A stretch of DNA of 64,000 nt from Flavobacteriaceae bacterium MAR_2010_188. GTDB lineage: Bacteria; Bacteroidota; Bacteroidia; Flavobacteriales; Flavobacteriaceae. The position numbers and the translations under genes are program-made. This document shows positions 51,272-60,629 of the stretch, piece after piece. The notes beneath the pieces were generated by a model that did no database searches, was not told where the DNA came from, and saw only the letters and a list, made by a program, of their open reading frames with translations. How positions within the stretch are numbered: the first letter of the stretch is position 1; each line of letters starts with the position of its first letter. The stretch covers positions 3,454,480-3,518,479 of the forward strand of contig LT629302.1 of NCBI GenBank assembly GCA_900104375.1, read 5' to 3'.

Positions 51272-53713
51272 TTAATCCTTAACAAATTTCATTATCTTTT
51301 CAATATTGTCATTATCCTTCAGACTTATTAGGTAAAGACCCGAGGCAAGAGTACTCACATTTAGTTGAGCTCGTTTATCTTGGATATTCCCCGACAAGAG
51401 AATTTTGCCGCTAAAATCATAAACCACATATGAAAAGTTACCGCTACTGCCCTCCATATTAATATTTAGACTTTTCTCAACCGGATTGGGATAGATTTTA
51501 AAATTAGTGAATACCGACCTATTGGCCAATCTAGCAGTTGAGTTAACACAAGTTATCGTGTTGTTAGCACTATTATAAGTTAGGGATGCATGCGCAACAT
51601 TCCCCACACAAAAGTTAACGACAAGGGTTCCCTTGGCACTCGCCGAAGTAATAAATGACGCCACACCATTAGAGTTGGTTAGTGCACTTCGTTGCTCGGA
51701 AAACGTTCCCGAAAAGGTCCCGGTAACCGTCGCATTGGAAACAGGATTGCCCAAGTTATTCAGAATGGTTACAGATGCAGTTCCATATTTACTTCCCTTG
51801 GCTGCTGAGGCAGTGCCCGTAACGATGGAAGACACGTACATACTTGAGGCCGTCCCAGTTGTGGTTCCTGTTACAGAAACAACAGAAGATGTTGTTGATG
51901 CGCCCAAATTGTCAGTGGCAACAGCTGTTAAATCAGAAGTTCCTGAAGCTACGGACCATGATCGTGAATATGGTGATGTTGTATCTACACCAATCGAACT
52001 TCCATTTACAAAAAATTCAACCTGAGAAATTGAACCATCACCATCAGTGGCATTGGCGGCAATACTAATATTAGTTCCGGTAGAATATGAAGACCCATTT
52101 GATGGATTGCTAATTGATACATTTGGCGACTGATTTGTTGGCGTGCCGGTGTCAACTGTATAACTGTCTAGATTATCAAAATAGTAAGTATCTGATGTAT
52201 AACTGTTGGATGCAAATAATAAAATCATAGTTGTAATGCCTGTATCTGAGGCTGTAATATCCGGGCGATCTAATAAAGTGAATTGCAAGCGATGCCAATT
52301 ACCATTTTCAGTTATTGTTGCAGAATATCTGCTGTGCCTACCGGTTGGGTAATTGGAGGCAGTAGCGTTAGATGTTTCTAGTTGTAGGGTTATTTGAGTC
52401 CCGATAGGTGCTGTTGTATAGATGTCAACGTAAAATTTATTGGTTTTGTTTACATATAAAGAGCCATCAGTAATGGTATTTACATTATACACCAATATAT
52501 CATATTGTTCTTGTGCATTTCTGTCATATTTTCCACTTAGAGCACTGCTGTTTGTGGCGTTTGGTGAAGGATTCGCTAATTCAGTTAGAGTCCCAGTAGA
52601 ACTTGCATAAGTGGCGGTAGCAGCAGCATCAAAATTTTCAAAAGCATAAGATTTTACATAAGAAGGTTCTACTTCTACTGCTAAATCTAATGTAACGGTT
52701 GAACATCCATCATTAAAGGAAGCTGATACCGTTCCGCTCTCATTACCAAAATTGACCGAAATATTAGGTGTGCCCTGGCCGCTAACAATTGTGGCACCGG
52801 ACGGCACACTCCAACTTACATTTGTGTTATTTGTTACATTTCCTATTGAATAAGAAACTCCTTGTTCTTGATTTGCAACCACATCATCACCACCTATATA
52901 TGCCTTAAAACCATCGTATACCCTAACATAATCTACTTCCATAGTGGCAGGAAGCATATTGTTATTTACCGGGCCACCGAGATTACCACCAACTGCAACA
53001 TTTAATAGAAAATGGAAATCCTGATCAAATGGCCAATTATAAGGGGCCACATCTTGAGTAGTTTTTGTAGAAAATAAAATTCCATCTACATACCATCTTA
53101 TGATTCCTGGTTCCCATTCAATAGCAAATTCATGAAAAGCATTGGTGAAAACATCATTTTTAAGAACAAAGGAATTTCCTTGCGATTGATTGTTTGGATA
53201 TGGATCGCCATAATGTATATAACCCAAAGTCCGATCAGGATTGGAAGCTACAAATTCCATGATATCTATTTCTCCACTTTGTGGCCAAGGTCCATAGGGC
53301 TCGTTGCTGCTGAGCATCCAGAATGCTGGCCATAGGCCATCACCAGCCGGAAGCTTAACAGAGGCCTCAAATCGACCATAAGTGAAATCGGCCTTGGCTT
53401 TAGTATTAATTCGTCCAGATGTATATTGTGAACCACGAACACGTTCCTTTTTTGCGGTGATTTTTAGTGTTCCATTGCTGACCACGACATTATTTTGTTG
53501 ATAGGACTGCAATTCATTGTTTCCCCAACCACAGATTCCCTCCGCGCAGCCATCTCCGATTTGGTAATTCCATTTAGAAAGATCTAAAGAAGTCCCTGTA
53601 AATTCATCTTGCCAAACTATATTGGGGCATTGAGAATATCCTATCATACAAGCTAAAAGAAGGCCAATCGATAGAATTAAAGTTTTAAAAGGGTAGAATG
53701 TAGTTGTTTGCAT
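51272..53713 (-). CDS. GH16 beta-glucanase (laminarinase-like), multidomain, T9SS-secreted
   Basis: Secreted enzyme of 813 residues. The signal peptide ends at GYSQC (about 28). The GH16 domain (about 29-270) has the catalytic motif GEIDIME with E148, D150 and E153, and tryptophans in GWGNNELQSY and LLNVAVGGNLGGP as in beta-1,3-glucanases. An Ig-like domain (about 275-345), a carbohydrate-binding-like module (about 350-520), a second Ig-like domain (GSSYSTGTNISIAANATDGD) and another beta-domain follow. A type A sorting domain (YPNPVEKSLNINMEG) ends the protein. It probably cuts laminarin or similar mixed beta-glucans outside the cell. Divergent from the GH32 operon. Confidence 0.88.
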   Translation of the reverse strand: MQTTTFYPFKTLILSIGLLLACMIGYSQCPNIVWQDEFTGTSLDLSKWNYQIGDGCAEGICGWGNNELQSYQQNNVVVSNGTLKITAKKERVRGSQYTSGRINTKAKADFTYGRFEASVKLPAGDGLWPAFWMLSSNEPYGPWPQSGEIDIMEFVASNPDRTLGYIHYGDPYPNNQSQGNSFVLKNDVFTNAFHEFAIEWEPGIIRWYVDGILFSTKTTQDVAPYNWPFDQDFHFLLNVAVGGNLGGPVNNNMLPATMEVDYVRVYDGFKAYIGGDDVVANQEQGVSYSIGNVTNNTNVSWSVPSGATIVSGQGTPNISVNFGNESGTVSASFNDGCSTVTLDLAVEVEPSYVKSYAFENFDAAATATYASSTGTLTELANPSPNATNSSALSGKYDRNAQEQYDILVYNVNTITDGSLYVNKTNKFYVDIYTTAPIGTQITLQLETSNATASNYPTGRHSRYSATITENGNWHRLQFTLLDRPDITASDTGITTMILLFASNSYTSDTYYFDNLDSYTVDTGTPTNQSPNVSISNPSNGSSYSTGTNISIAANATDGDGSISQVEFFVNGSSIGVDTTSPYSRSWSVASGTSDLTAVATDNLGASTTSSVVSVTGTTTGTASSMYVSSIVTGTASAAKGSKYGTASVTILNNLGNPVSNATVTGTFSGTFSEQRSALTNSNGVASFITSASAKGTLVVNFCVGNVAHASLTYNSANNTITCVNSTARLANRSVFTNFKIYPNPVEKSLNINMEGSSGNFSYVVYDFSGKILLSGNIQDKRAQLNVSTLASGLYLISLKDNDNIEKIMKFVKD

Positions 53714-54037
53714 AGAAAGATTGTTTTAATTATTTATATATCAGAAAAGTATAAGTAATTCTACGAAAATCCTAAAATATTTCCTATATAGTTAACACAT
53801 TCAAAAAAAACTAATAACCGAATATTTAAAAAAAGTAAATCGTTATTTTCATTAATCTCTTAGTCCTATCCCACTAATTGTGGATTTAGCCGATAATCTC
53901 AATTAATTTTTATGCCATAGTCTGCTTTATAATTGTACTTATAATTGGTATATTTCAACCTTAATTGATACTAAGCTGGTATAAGGTTTATTGGTAATTT
54001 CCTTTATCTTTAGATTGTTGATAATTTTTTTGAAGGT
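53714..54037. other. 324-bp divergent promoter region between GH16 and GH32 genes
   Basis: Very AT-rich, no open frame of note. It must hold the start sites of both carbohydrate genes. I can point to no confident TTTG/TAnnTTTG pair and see no strong dyad, so regulation of the two loci cannot be read from it. Confidence 0.4.
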
Positions 54038-55594
54038 ATGCAGAGATTTATATTATTAATTCTGTTGAGTTTATTTTTATACAATTGCAGGGATAACGAG
54101 GCTCAATTAAATGTGGATTATTTAAGTTCGAAGGATACTATTTATTCAGAACAATTTAGGCCTCAATTTCATTTTACACCTCAGGCAAAATGGATGAATG
54201 ACCCAAACGGCCTTGTATACAATAATGATACCTACCATCTTTACTACCAATACTATCCCGATTCTACGGTCTGGGGACCAATGCACTGGGGACATGCAGA
54301 AAGTAAGGACCTTTTACATTGGACTCATAAACCAATTGCTTTAGCTCCAGATTCTCTGGGATATATTTTTTCTGGTTCTGCGGTGGTCGATAGAAATAAT
54401 ACTTCGGGTTTTGGAAAAGACTATAAACCTCCTATGGTAGCAATCTTTACCTACCACTCTATGGAGGGTGAAAAAGCAGGACGAAGCGATTTTCAAACAC
54501 AAGGTATTGCCTATAGCAATGACGATGGTCTCACTTGGAAAAAGTACAAAGGCAATCCAGTTATTAAAAATGACAGCATTCGGGATTTTAGAGACCCAAA
54601 GGTTTTTTGGCATGATGCCTCTAACAAGTGGATTTTAATTCTGGTCGCTGGTGACCACGCCCTTTTTTACAATTCTGATAATTTGAAGGACTGGAGTCTC
54701 GTTGGCGATTTCGGGAAACAATTCGGTGCACATGGCGGCGTTTGGGAATGCCCGGATTTGTTTAAGTTGAATATCGATAACACCGATGAAGAAAAGTGGG
54801 TTCTTTTAATAAGCATTAATCCGGGTGGGCCAAATGGCGGAAGTGCCACCCAATATTTTATCGGGAATTTTGACGGTAAGACATTTACTCCAGACCATCT
54901 AGATGTTCGCTGGTTAGATTACGGTATGGATAATTATGCAGGCGTTACCTATAACCATACCCCAAAAAATGAACGTATTTTAATAGGATGGATGAGCAAC
55001 TGGAACTACGCACAAGAAACTCCAACCGAAGAATGGCGCTCAGCCATGACCTTGCCTCGAAAGTTGACCCTATATAAAGATGGTGAAGAAGTAAGATTGA
55101 GAAATTATCCTATCAATGAATTCGATAATCTGGTCGCCGAGGAAGTTGATTTTTCTACAGATTTAGAAACTACAATTCTGCTTAAAACTAATCCTAGATT
55201 AGGTTCTGACATTACGTTTAGAGCGAATTTAACCAAACCGCTAACTGTAAAACTCTCTAACCGTTCGCGAGAAGATTTTGTCTTTGCCGCCAATCCAAAA
55301 ACCCAGCTTTTAACCGTAGATAGAGCAAATTCGGGAGTAGTTGATTTTGGTAAAGAGTTCGCAACTAAAAAACAATCCCAACCATATCTTCCACAAGATA
55401 AAATGGTTGAGGTTAGGATGATTGTTGATGCTTCTTCGGTTGAAATATTTGTAGAGAAAGGTAAATATGTCTTTACAAATCAAGTATTTCCTGCAGAAAC
55501 GTATTCAAGACTTTTAATAAGTCCGGCTGATGATGAAAGTGTAGAAAACATTGAAATTAATCTCATAAAATCAGTTTGGATAGATGAAGAATAA
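54038..55594 (+). CDS. GH32 fructan hydrolase (levanase/exo-inulinase type) lipoprotein
   Basis: Enzyme of 518 residues that frees fructose from sucrose, levan or inulin. A lipoprotein signal (LLILLSLFLYNC, cysteine C17) puts it on the envelope. The three GH32 acidic residues are present: the nucleophile D55 in WMNDPNG, D186 in FRDPK and the acid/base E237 in WECPDLF. FSGSAVVD matches the family. The C-terminal beta-sandwich (about 380-518) includes VDASSVEIFVEKG. The next gene, a sugar porter, overlaps by 11 bases and a fructokinase follows, which supports fructose release as its role. Confidence 0.92.
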   Translation: MQRFILLILLSLFLYNCRDNEAQLNVDYLSSKDTIYSEQFRPQFHFTPQAKWMNDPNGLVYNNDTYHLYYQYYPDSTVWGPMHWGHAESKDLLHWTHKPIALAPDSLGYIFSGSAVVDRNNTSGFGKDYKPPMVAIFTYHSMEGEKAGRSDFQTQGIAYSNDDGLTWKKYKGNPVIKNDSIRDFRDPKVFWHDASNKWILILVAGDHALFYNSDNLKDWSLVGDFGKQFGAHGGVWECPDLFKLNIDNTDEEKWVLLISINPGGPNGGSATQYFIGNFDGKTFTPDHLDVRWLDYGMDNYAGVTYNHTPKNERILIGWMSNWNYAQETPTEEWRSAMTLPRKLTLYKDGEEVRLRNYPINEFDNLVAEEVDFSTDLETTILLKTNPRLGSDITFRANLTKPLTVKLSNRSREDFVFAANPKTQLLTVDRANSGVVDFGKEFATKKQSQPYLPQDKMVEVRMIVDASSVEIFVEKGKYVFTNQVFPAETYSRLLISPADDESVENIEINLIKSVWIDEE

Positions 55595-56930
55595 AACCCT
55601 TTTTTGGTCAATTACTGTTGCGTTGGCCGGTTTTCTGTTTGGATTTGACACGGTAGTAATATCTGGTGCAAACCAACCAATTAAGGAGTTGTGGAATACC
55701 ACACCTCTTTTTCATGGAACATTTATTATGTCCATGGCGCTTTGGGGAACCGTTTTGGGAGCACTTTTGGGTGGCATTCCTTGTGATAAGATAGGTCGAA
55801 AGAGAACCTTATTCTGGATTGGGATTCTGTATTTAGTATCTGCACTTGGGTCTGCCTTGGCGCCCGACCCATATATTTTCTCATTTTTTAGATTTATCGG
55901 TGGGGTTGGTGTTGGTGCATCATCCGTTGCGGCTCCCGTTTATATTTCAGAGATTTCATCTTCAGAAACACGAGGACGCTACGTAGCTTTATACCAATTC
56001 AATATCGTATTTGGAATCTTCATAGCTTTCATCTCTAACTATTTGCTAAAAGGAGTTGGGGGCGAAAGTGATTGGCGATGGATGTTAGGCGTAGAAGCAA
56101 TCCCCGCTATCGCTTATTCTTTAATGGTTCTTGGAGTTCCTAAAAGCCCTCGTTGGTTAGCGCTTTATAAACAAAATGATACTGAAGCACTCAAGGTTCT
56201 AGAAGTCATTTTTTCCAAAGAAAATGCGCTAAAAAAATTAAACGAAATAAAATTGGACTTACAGGCGACCATCAACAAAGATTCATTATTCAAGAAAAAA
56301 TATTCCAGAGTGTTATGGTTAGGATTTTTTATCGCCTTCTTCAACCAATTATCAGGCATCAATTTTGTCCTTTATTATGCCCCCGAACTTCTCGAAAGAG
56401 CTGGCTTGGCGGCGAAGGATTCGTTGTTTAATTCAATTTCGATAGGTATTGTAAACCTAATCTTCACCTTTGTTGGGGTTTATCTAATTGATAGATTGGG
56501 TCGTAAACAGTTGATGATTATTGGTTCCATAGGATATATTGTGAGTCTGGGCATGGTAGCATATTGCTTTTATTCTGGTGCTAGTCCGACCTTACTTTTA
56601 ACATTTATCTTAGTGTTTATTGCGTCGCATGCCATTGGGCAAGGTGCGGTTATCTGGGTGTTTATTTCTGAAATATTCCCAAATAATATCCGTGCCTCCG
56701 GACAATCTTGGGGTACCGGAACACATTGGGTATTCGCCGCAATAATAACGCTTATTACGCCACTATTTCTTGATGCGGATGATGGTGTCTTCGGTGACAA
56801 TCCCTATCCGATCTTTATATTTTTTGCTTTGATGATGATATTGCAATTACTTTGGGTAGTGTTTAAAATGCCAGAAACAAAAGGAGTTTCGTTAGAGGAC
56901 CTAGAAAAACAGTTGGTAGAACATGAATGA
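55584..56930 (+). CDS. Sugar-porter MFS transporter (probable fructose uptake)
   Basis: A protein of 448 residues with 12 hydrophobic spans. Sugar-porter marks are GFLFGFDTVVISGA in span 1, DKIGRKRTLFW between spans 2 and 3, RFIGGVGVGASSVAAPVYISE in span 4 with the PVYISE motif, PKSPRWL after span 6, DRLGRKQLM between spans 8 and 9, and PETKGVSLE at the end. It imports a hexose with protons. Its position between a GH32 enzyme and a fructokinase gene, with overlaps on both sides (11 and 8 bases), points to fructose. Confidence 0.9.
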   Translation: MKNKTLFWSITVALAGFLFGFDTVVISGANQPIKELWNTTPLFHGTFIMSMALWGTVLGALLGGIPCDKIGRKRTLFWIGILYLVSALGSALAPDPYIFSFFRFIGGVGVGASSVAAPVYISEISSSETRGRYVALYQFNIVFGIFIAFISNYLLKGVGGESDWRWMLGVEAIPAIAYSLMVLGVPKSPRWLALYKQNDTEALKVLEVIFSKENALKKLNEIKLDLQATINKDSLFKKKYSRVLWLGFFIAFFNQLSGINFVLYYAPELLERAGLAAKDSLFNSISIGIVNLIFTFVGVYLIDRLGRKQLMIIGSIGYIVSLGMVAYCFYSGASPTLLLTFILVFIASHAIGQGAVIWVFISEIFPNNIRASGQSWGTGTHWVFAAIITLITPLFLDADDGVFGDNPYPIFIFFALMMILQLLWVVFKMPETKGVSLEDLEKQLVEHE

Positions 56931-57819
56931 AAACTATGATGTAATATGTTTTGGAGAAATATTATGGGATATTTTTCCAAATAAAAAAGTAATTGGTGGA
57001 GCACCTTTAAACGTTGCTCTTAGGGCCCATAGTTATGGTCTTAAAGTTGGTATAATCAGCAGGGTTGGTAAAGATGAACTCGCGAGTAAGATCCGTGATT
57101 ATTTTCAACTTAAAAATTTAGATTATTATCTCACCCAAGAAGATAGCGATTGGCCAACTGGCTATGTTTCGGTAACCATCGACCCCAAAGGAACTGCTTC
57201 TTACGACATCAATAAACCAGCGGCTTGGGATTATATAAAACTTACCGAAGAGAACATCCGAGCGGTAGAAGCATCCAAAATATTTCTTTATGGCAGTCTG
57301 GCTTGTAGAAACGAGATTAGTCGAAAGACCCTTTTTCGCTTGATCGAAAAGGCGAATATTAAAGTTTTCGATGTAAACCTTAGACCGCCAGATTATGATT
57401 ACGACGAGATTCTAAAACTCATGAAACTTTCTGATGTCGTTAAACTAAACGACGAAGAACTAATGGAGCTCTGCAATAAATTCGAGATTGATAGTAAAGA
57501 TTTTAATAAGGCTATCGCAGATATTTCAAACAAGACTGCTACAAAAACGGTTTGTGTTACCAAGGGTGATCAAGGTGCTGTCTTGCTACACCAAGGAGAA
57601 TTTTATGAGCATAAAGGCTATAATGTAAAAGTAGACGACACCGTGGGTGCAGGAGATTCTTTCTTGGCCACTTTGATAACAGAACTTTTTATTCAAGATA
57701 AAAGTCCTGATGAAGCTATAAAAAACGCCTGTGCTATTGGGGCGATTGTCGCTTCTAAAAAAGGCGCCAATCCAGAAATTGGGATTTCGGATATTATGAC
57801 CATTACAGAAAACGAATAG
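56923..57819 (+). CDS. PfkB-family carbohydrate kinase (fructokinase)
   Basis: A kinase of 298 residues. The N-terminal signature is GEILWDIFPNKKVIGGAPLNVAL. The C-terminal PfkB motif DDTVGAGDSFLATL contains the catalytic aspartate, and NACAIGAIVASKKGANP closes the fold. The loops VFDVNLRPP and VKLNDEEL are the nucleoside-sugar contacts typical of fructokinases. It would phosphorylate the imported fructose to fructose 6-phosphate. Start and end overlap or lie close to the porter and epimerase genes, so this is a single operon. Confidence 0.9.
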   Translation: MNENYDVICFGEILWDIFPNKKVIGGAPLNVALRAHSYGLKVGIISRVGKDELASKIRDYFQLKNLDYYLTQEDSDWPTGYVSVTIDPKGTASYDINKPAAWDYIKLTEENIRAVEASKIFLYGSLACRNEISRKTLFRLIEKANIKVFDVNLRPPDYDYDEILKLMKLSDVVKLNDEELMELCNKFEIDSKDFNKAIADISNKTATKTVCVTKGDQGAVLLHQGEFYEHKGYNVKVDDTVGAGDSFLATLITELFIQDKSPDEAIKNACAIGAIVASKKGANPEIGISDIMTITENE

Positions 57820-57846
57820 TATTTATTCACTCTAATTCTTCATATT

Positions 57847-58716
57847 TTGTTCTCTACAAACTATTCCCTAAATAAGACCCAAACTGAAAATGTGTTAGAG
57901 GTGTCTTCTGATACTGGTGCTTACTGCAAAATCAATCTTTCCTTGGGCGGGAGTATTCAAGAGTTGGTTTTAGACAATAAAACTATTATCAAACAGTCCG
58001 AAAAAGAATATCACCAAGGATTTCACTCTGCTATACTTTTTCCTTTTCCTAATAGGATTTTCGGCGGTAGATATTCATTTGAAGGGAAGGAGTATCAACT
58101 TCCTATTAATTTTAAGAGTGAAAACAATGCCATCCATGGGTTGGTTTTTGACAAGGAATTTAAATTGGTGGGCAAAAAACTTTTAAAGGACAAAGCCGTA
58201 ATTAGCTTGCGATATATTGAAAAGAAACCGATTGAAGGCTTTCCGTATTATTATACTTTAGACGTTATCTATATGCTTTCTAGCGATAAGTTATTAATGG
58301 AACTGGCGATAAAGAACGATGATTTAAAAACCTTTCCTTTTGGTTTCGGTTGGCATCCTTATTTTGCTGCTCCGGATTTGGTAAATACTAAATTGAAAAT
58401 GGACGCAGAATATAAATATGAAGATGGCAAGCTCGAATCCTGCGAACTGCCGACGGAATTTGAAGTTAAGGAGCAAGAATTTGATGATTGCTTTAAGTTG
58501 AATGACCGTGACGTTCTGCTCAAAACTTCAGAATATAATTTGAAGATTTCAACCTCCACCAAAGATATGTTTGTTCAGCTCTATATTCCAGAATCTAGAG
58601 ATGCGATTGCAATCGAACCCATGACCGTCGCCCCAGATTCATTCAACAATAAATTCGGTTTAATGGAATTAAAATCGAAGAAAGAATTTAGGATTACCTA
58701 TAAGCTCGAAGTTTAA
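57847..58716 (+). CDS. Aldose 1-epimerase (galactose mutarotase family)
   Basis: A protein of 289 residues. The only usable start in the frame is the TTG at 57847; there is no ATG before the conserved region. Family features are a first strand pair (CKINLSLGGSIQELVLDN), FPFPNRIFGGRYSFEGKEYQLP, HGLVFDKEF with the catalytic histidine, FGFGWHPYFAAPDL with the second histidine, and IAIEPMTVAPDSFNN with the acidic base. It interconverts alpha and beta anomers of hexoses released by the hydrolases and phosphorylase nearby. It starts 28 bases after the fructokinase stop. Confidence 0.85.
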   Translation: MFSTNYSLNKTQTENVLEVSSDTGAYCKINLSLGGSIQELVLDNKTIIKQSEKEYHQGFHSAILFPFPNRIFGGRYSFEGKEYQLPINFKSENNAIHGLVFDKEFKLVGKKLLKDKAVISLRYIEKKPIEGFPYYYTLDVIYMLSSDKLLMELAIKNDDLKTFPFGFGWHPYFAAPDLVNTKLKMDAEYKYEDGKLESCELPTEFEVKEQEFDDCFKLNDRDVLLKTSEYNLKISTSTKDMFVQLYIPESRDAIAIEPMTVAPDSFNNKFGLMELKSKKEFRITYKLEV

Positions 58717-58774
58717 AATAAGATTTTTCAATTTGAATTATTGAAACATATACAACAAACTAATTGTGCAAACC

Positions 58775-59704
58775 ATGAAAAAAATAATACTGCTTAACTG
58801 CTTGATTCTACTGAGTTTCTCTTGTGTGAATACAGATGGTAAAAAATCTGAAGAGAGAGAAGTAGATAATTCTCAAGTAGATAAGGAAGAATGGATTTCA
58901 CTTTTTACAGGTGAAAATCTCGATAAATGGGATATCAAGATAACCGGTCACGAGGTAGGTGAAAATTATAACAATACGTTTAGGGTAGAAGATAGTATGA
59001 TTAGGGTTTCTTATGACGACTACGACAATTTTAATGGCTCATTTGGGCATCTCTACTCTAAAAAACCATACTCTTACTATAAACTAAAACTAGACTATCG
59101 CTTTGTAGGTCAGCAAACCACAGGGGGTGAAAGTTGGGCAAATAGAAATAGTGGGGTTATGTTACACGCCCAATCGGCGCAATCTAATAGTGTTGGTCAG
59201 TTTTTCCCTGTTTCTATAGAGTTTCAATTTTTGGGTGGACTAGGAGATGGCGAAAGGCCAACCGGGAATGTTTGTACTCCTGGGACTGCAATTCGTTTAG
59301 CTGATACTTTAAATTATCAACATTGTATCAATAGCAACTCAAAAACCTATGATGGAGAGCAGTGGGTGCATGCAGAAGCGATTGTTCTGGGTGACGAAAG
59401 AATCATGCACATTATCAACGGAGATACGGTGATGGACTATACAAAACCGATTATTGGAGGTGGACTGATTTCTAAAGATGAGCCTACCCAATGGAAATCT
59501 ATGGGAATCGATAATGAAGATGTTTGGATTGCAAAAGAAGGTCAGCCATTAACCGAAGGCTACATTGTACTGCAAGGCGAAAGCACTCCGGTGGATTTCA
59601 AAAATATTGAATTATTAGACCTTTGTGGCTGTATGGACGAAAAAGCAAAAAACTATAAATCGTATTTTCTAAAAGCAGATAATAGCAAGTGTATCTATGA
59701 TTAA
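58775..59704 (+). CDS. DUF1080 (3-keto-disaccharide-hydrolase-like) lipoprotein
   Basis: A protein of 309 residues from ATG 58775 (a GTG three codons earlier is less likely). It has a lipoprotein signal (LLNCLILLSFSC) and then the DUF1080 beta-sandwich: WISLFTGENLDKWDIKITG, YYKLKLDYRFVGQQ, NSGVMLH, EFQFLGGLG and GYIVLQGESTPVDFKNIELL. Some family members hydrolyse 3-keto sugars or bind glycans. After the domain is a cysteine tail CGCMDEKAKNYKSYF...SKC, which resembles the GCxDPxAxNY...C motif of secreted Bacteroidota proteins. Its role in this locus is unproven; it may act on oxidised disaccharides. Confidence 0.8.
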   Translation: MKKIILLNCLILLSFSCVNTDGKKSEEREVDNSQVDKEEWISLFTGENLDKWDIKITGHEVGENYNNTFRVEDSMIRVSYDDYDNFNGSFGHLYSKKPYSYYKLKLDYRFVGQQTTGGESWANRNSGVMLHAQSAQSNSVGQFFPVSIEFQFLGGLGDGERPTGNVCTPGTAIRLADTLNYQHCINSNSKTYDGEQWVHAEAIVLGDERIMHIINGDTVMDYTKPIIGGGLISKDEPTQWKSMGIDNEDVWIAKEGQPLTEGYIVLQGESTPVDFKNIELLDLCGCMDEKAKNYKSYFLKADNSKCIYD

Positions 59705-59886
59705 GCTTGAAGAATCACAATTGTATTAGAAACAATGAAGTGCTGCTGATGTACCAAAGTCTACTTTAAAAAATAAAATGTTTAGTATATTTACTATTCT
59801 CAAAATCATCACAAGCGCACTTTAAAAACCATCTACCTCAAAAGAATTTCTTCAAGTAAATTTTTTGAGCAACCAATAAAAAATTA

Positions 59887-60558
59887 ATGGAGAACAAAAA
59901 AGGATTTATTTTCGATTTAGACGGCGTAATTGTCGATACCGCAAAATATCATTACCTGGCATGGAAAAATTTAGCGAATTCCATCAACATCGATTTTACC
60001 GAAGTTCAAAACGAACAATTAAAAGGCGTAAGCCGTAAAAAGTCTTTGCAGAAAATCCTTAAGTGGGGTGGCGTAAAGTTAGAGGACGATAAATTTATGG
60101 AGCTTATGAGCCTTAAGAATGATGATTATCTTAATCATATTTCGGGGATGAGCGAAGATGAAATCTTGGTCGATGTCCCAAAAATATTATCGTATATTAG
60201 GGAAACAGGTCATCCGTTGGCATTGGGTTCCGCTTCAAAAAATGCTAGATCTATTTTAAGAAAGGTCAATTTGCTTTCAAAATTTGATGCCATCGTAGAT
60301 GGAAACGACGTTTCTAAAGCTAAGCCTGATCCAGAAGTTTTTCTAAACGCAGCAAGACTGCTAAAAGTGAAGCCAGAAAATTGTGTGGTTTTTGAAGACG
60401 CTCTCGCCGGAATACAGGCTGCAAATGCGGCAAAAATGATTTCAGTGGGCATCGGAGAAAGAGATATTTTGGGAGAAGCCGATTATGTATTTAAGGATTT
60501 TTCCGAATTCGACACCAACTTTATCGATGAGCTGATAGCCACAAAACAGAAAGTTTAA
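59887..60558 (+). CDS. pgmB: Beta-phosphoglucomutase
   Basis: HAD-family enzyme of 223 residues. The nucleophile D10 and acid D12 are in FIFDLDGVIVDT. The cap domain holds LKGVSRKKSLQKIL with the substrate-binding arginine. Later motifs are LALGSASKNA (motif II serine), SKAKPDPEVFLNA (motif III lysine) and VVFEDALAGIQAA (motif IV acids). It converts beta-glucose 1-phosphate to glucose 6-phosphate. The GH65 phosphorylase that makes beta-glucose 1-phosphate follows after 71 bases, the usual pairing. Confidence 0.92.
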   Translation: MENKKGFIFDLDGVIVDTAKYHYLAWKNLANSINIDFTEVQNEQLKGVSRKKSLQKILKWGGVKLEDDKFMELMSLKNDDYLNHISGMSEDEILVDVPKILSYIRETGHPLALGSASKNARSILRKVNLLSKFDAIVDGNDVSKAKPDPEVFLNAARLLKVKPENCVVFEDALAGIQAANAAKMISVGIGERDILGEADYVFKDFSEFDTNFIDELIATKQKV

Positions 60559-60629
60559 TTAAATGACCATCGATGATTAGGAACATGTAGTTCATCATGG
60601 TCAAATACTAATATTTATAAGAATTTAAT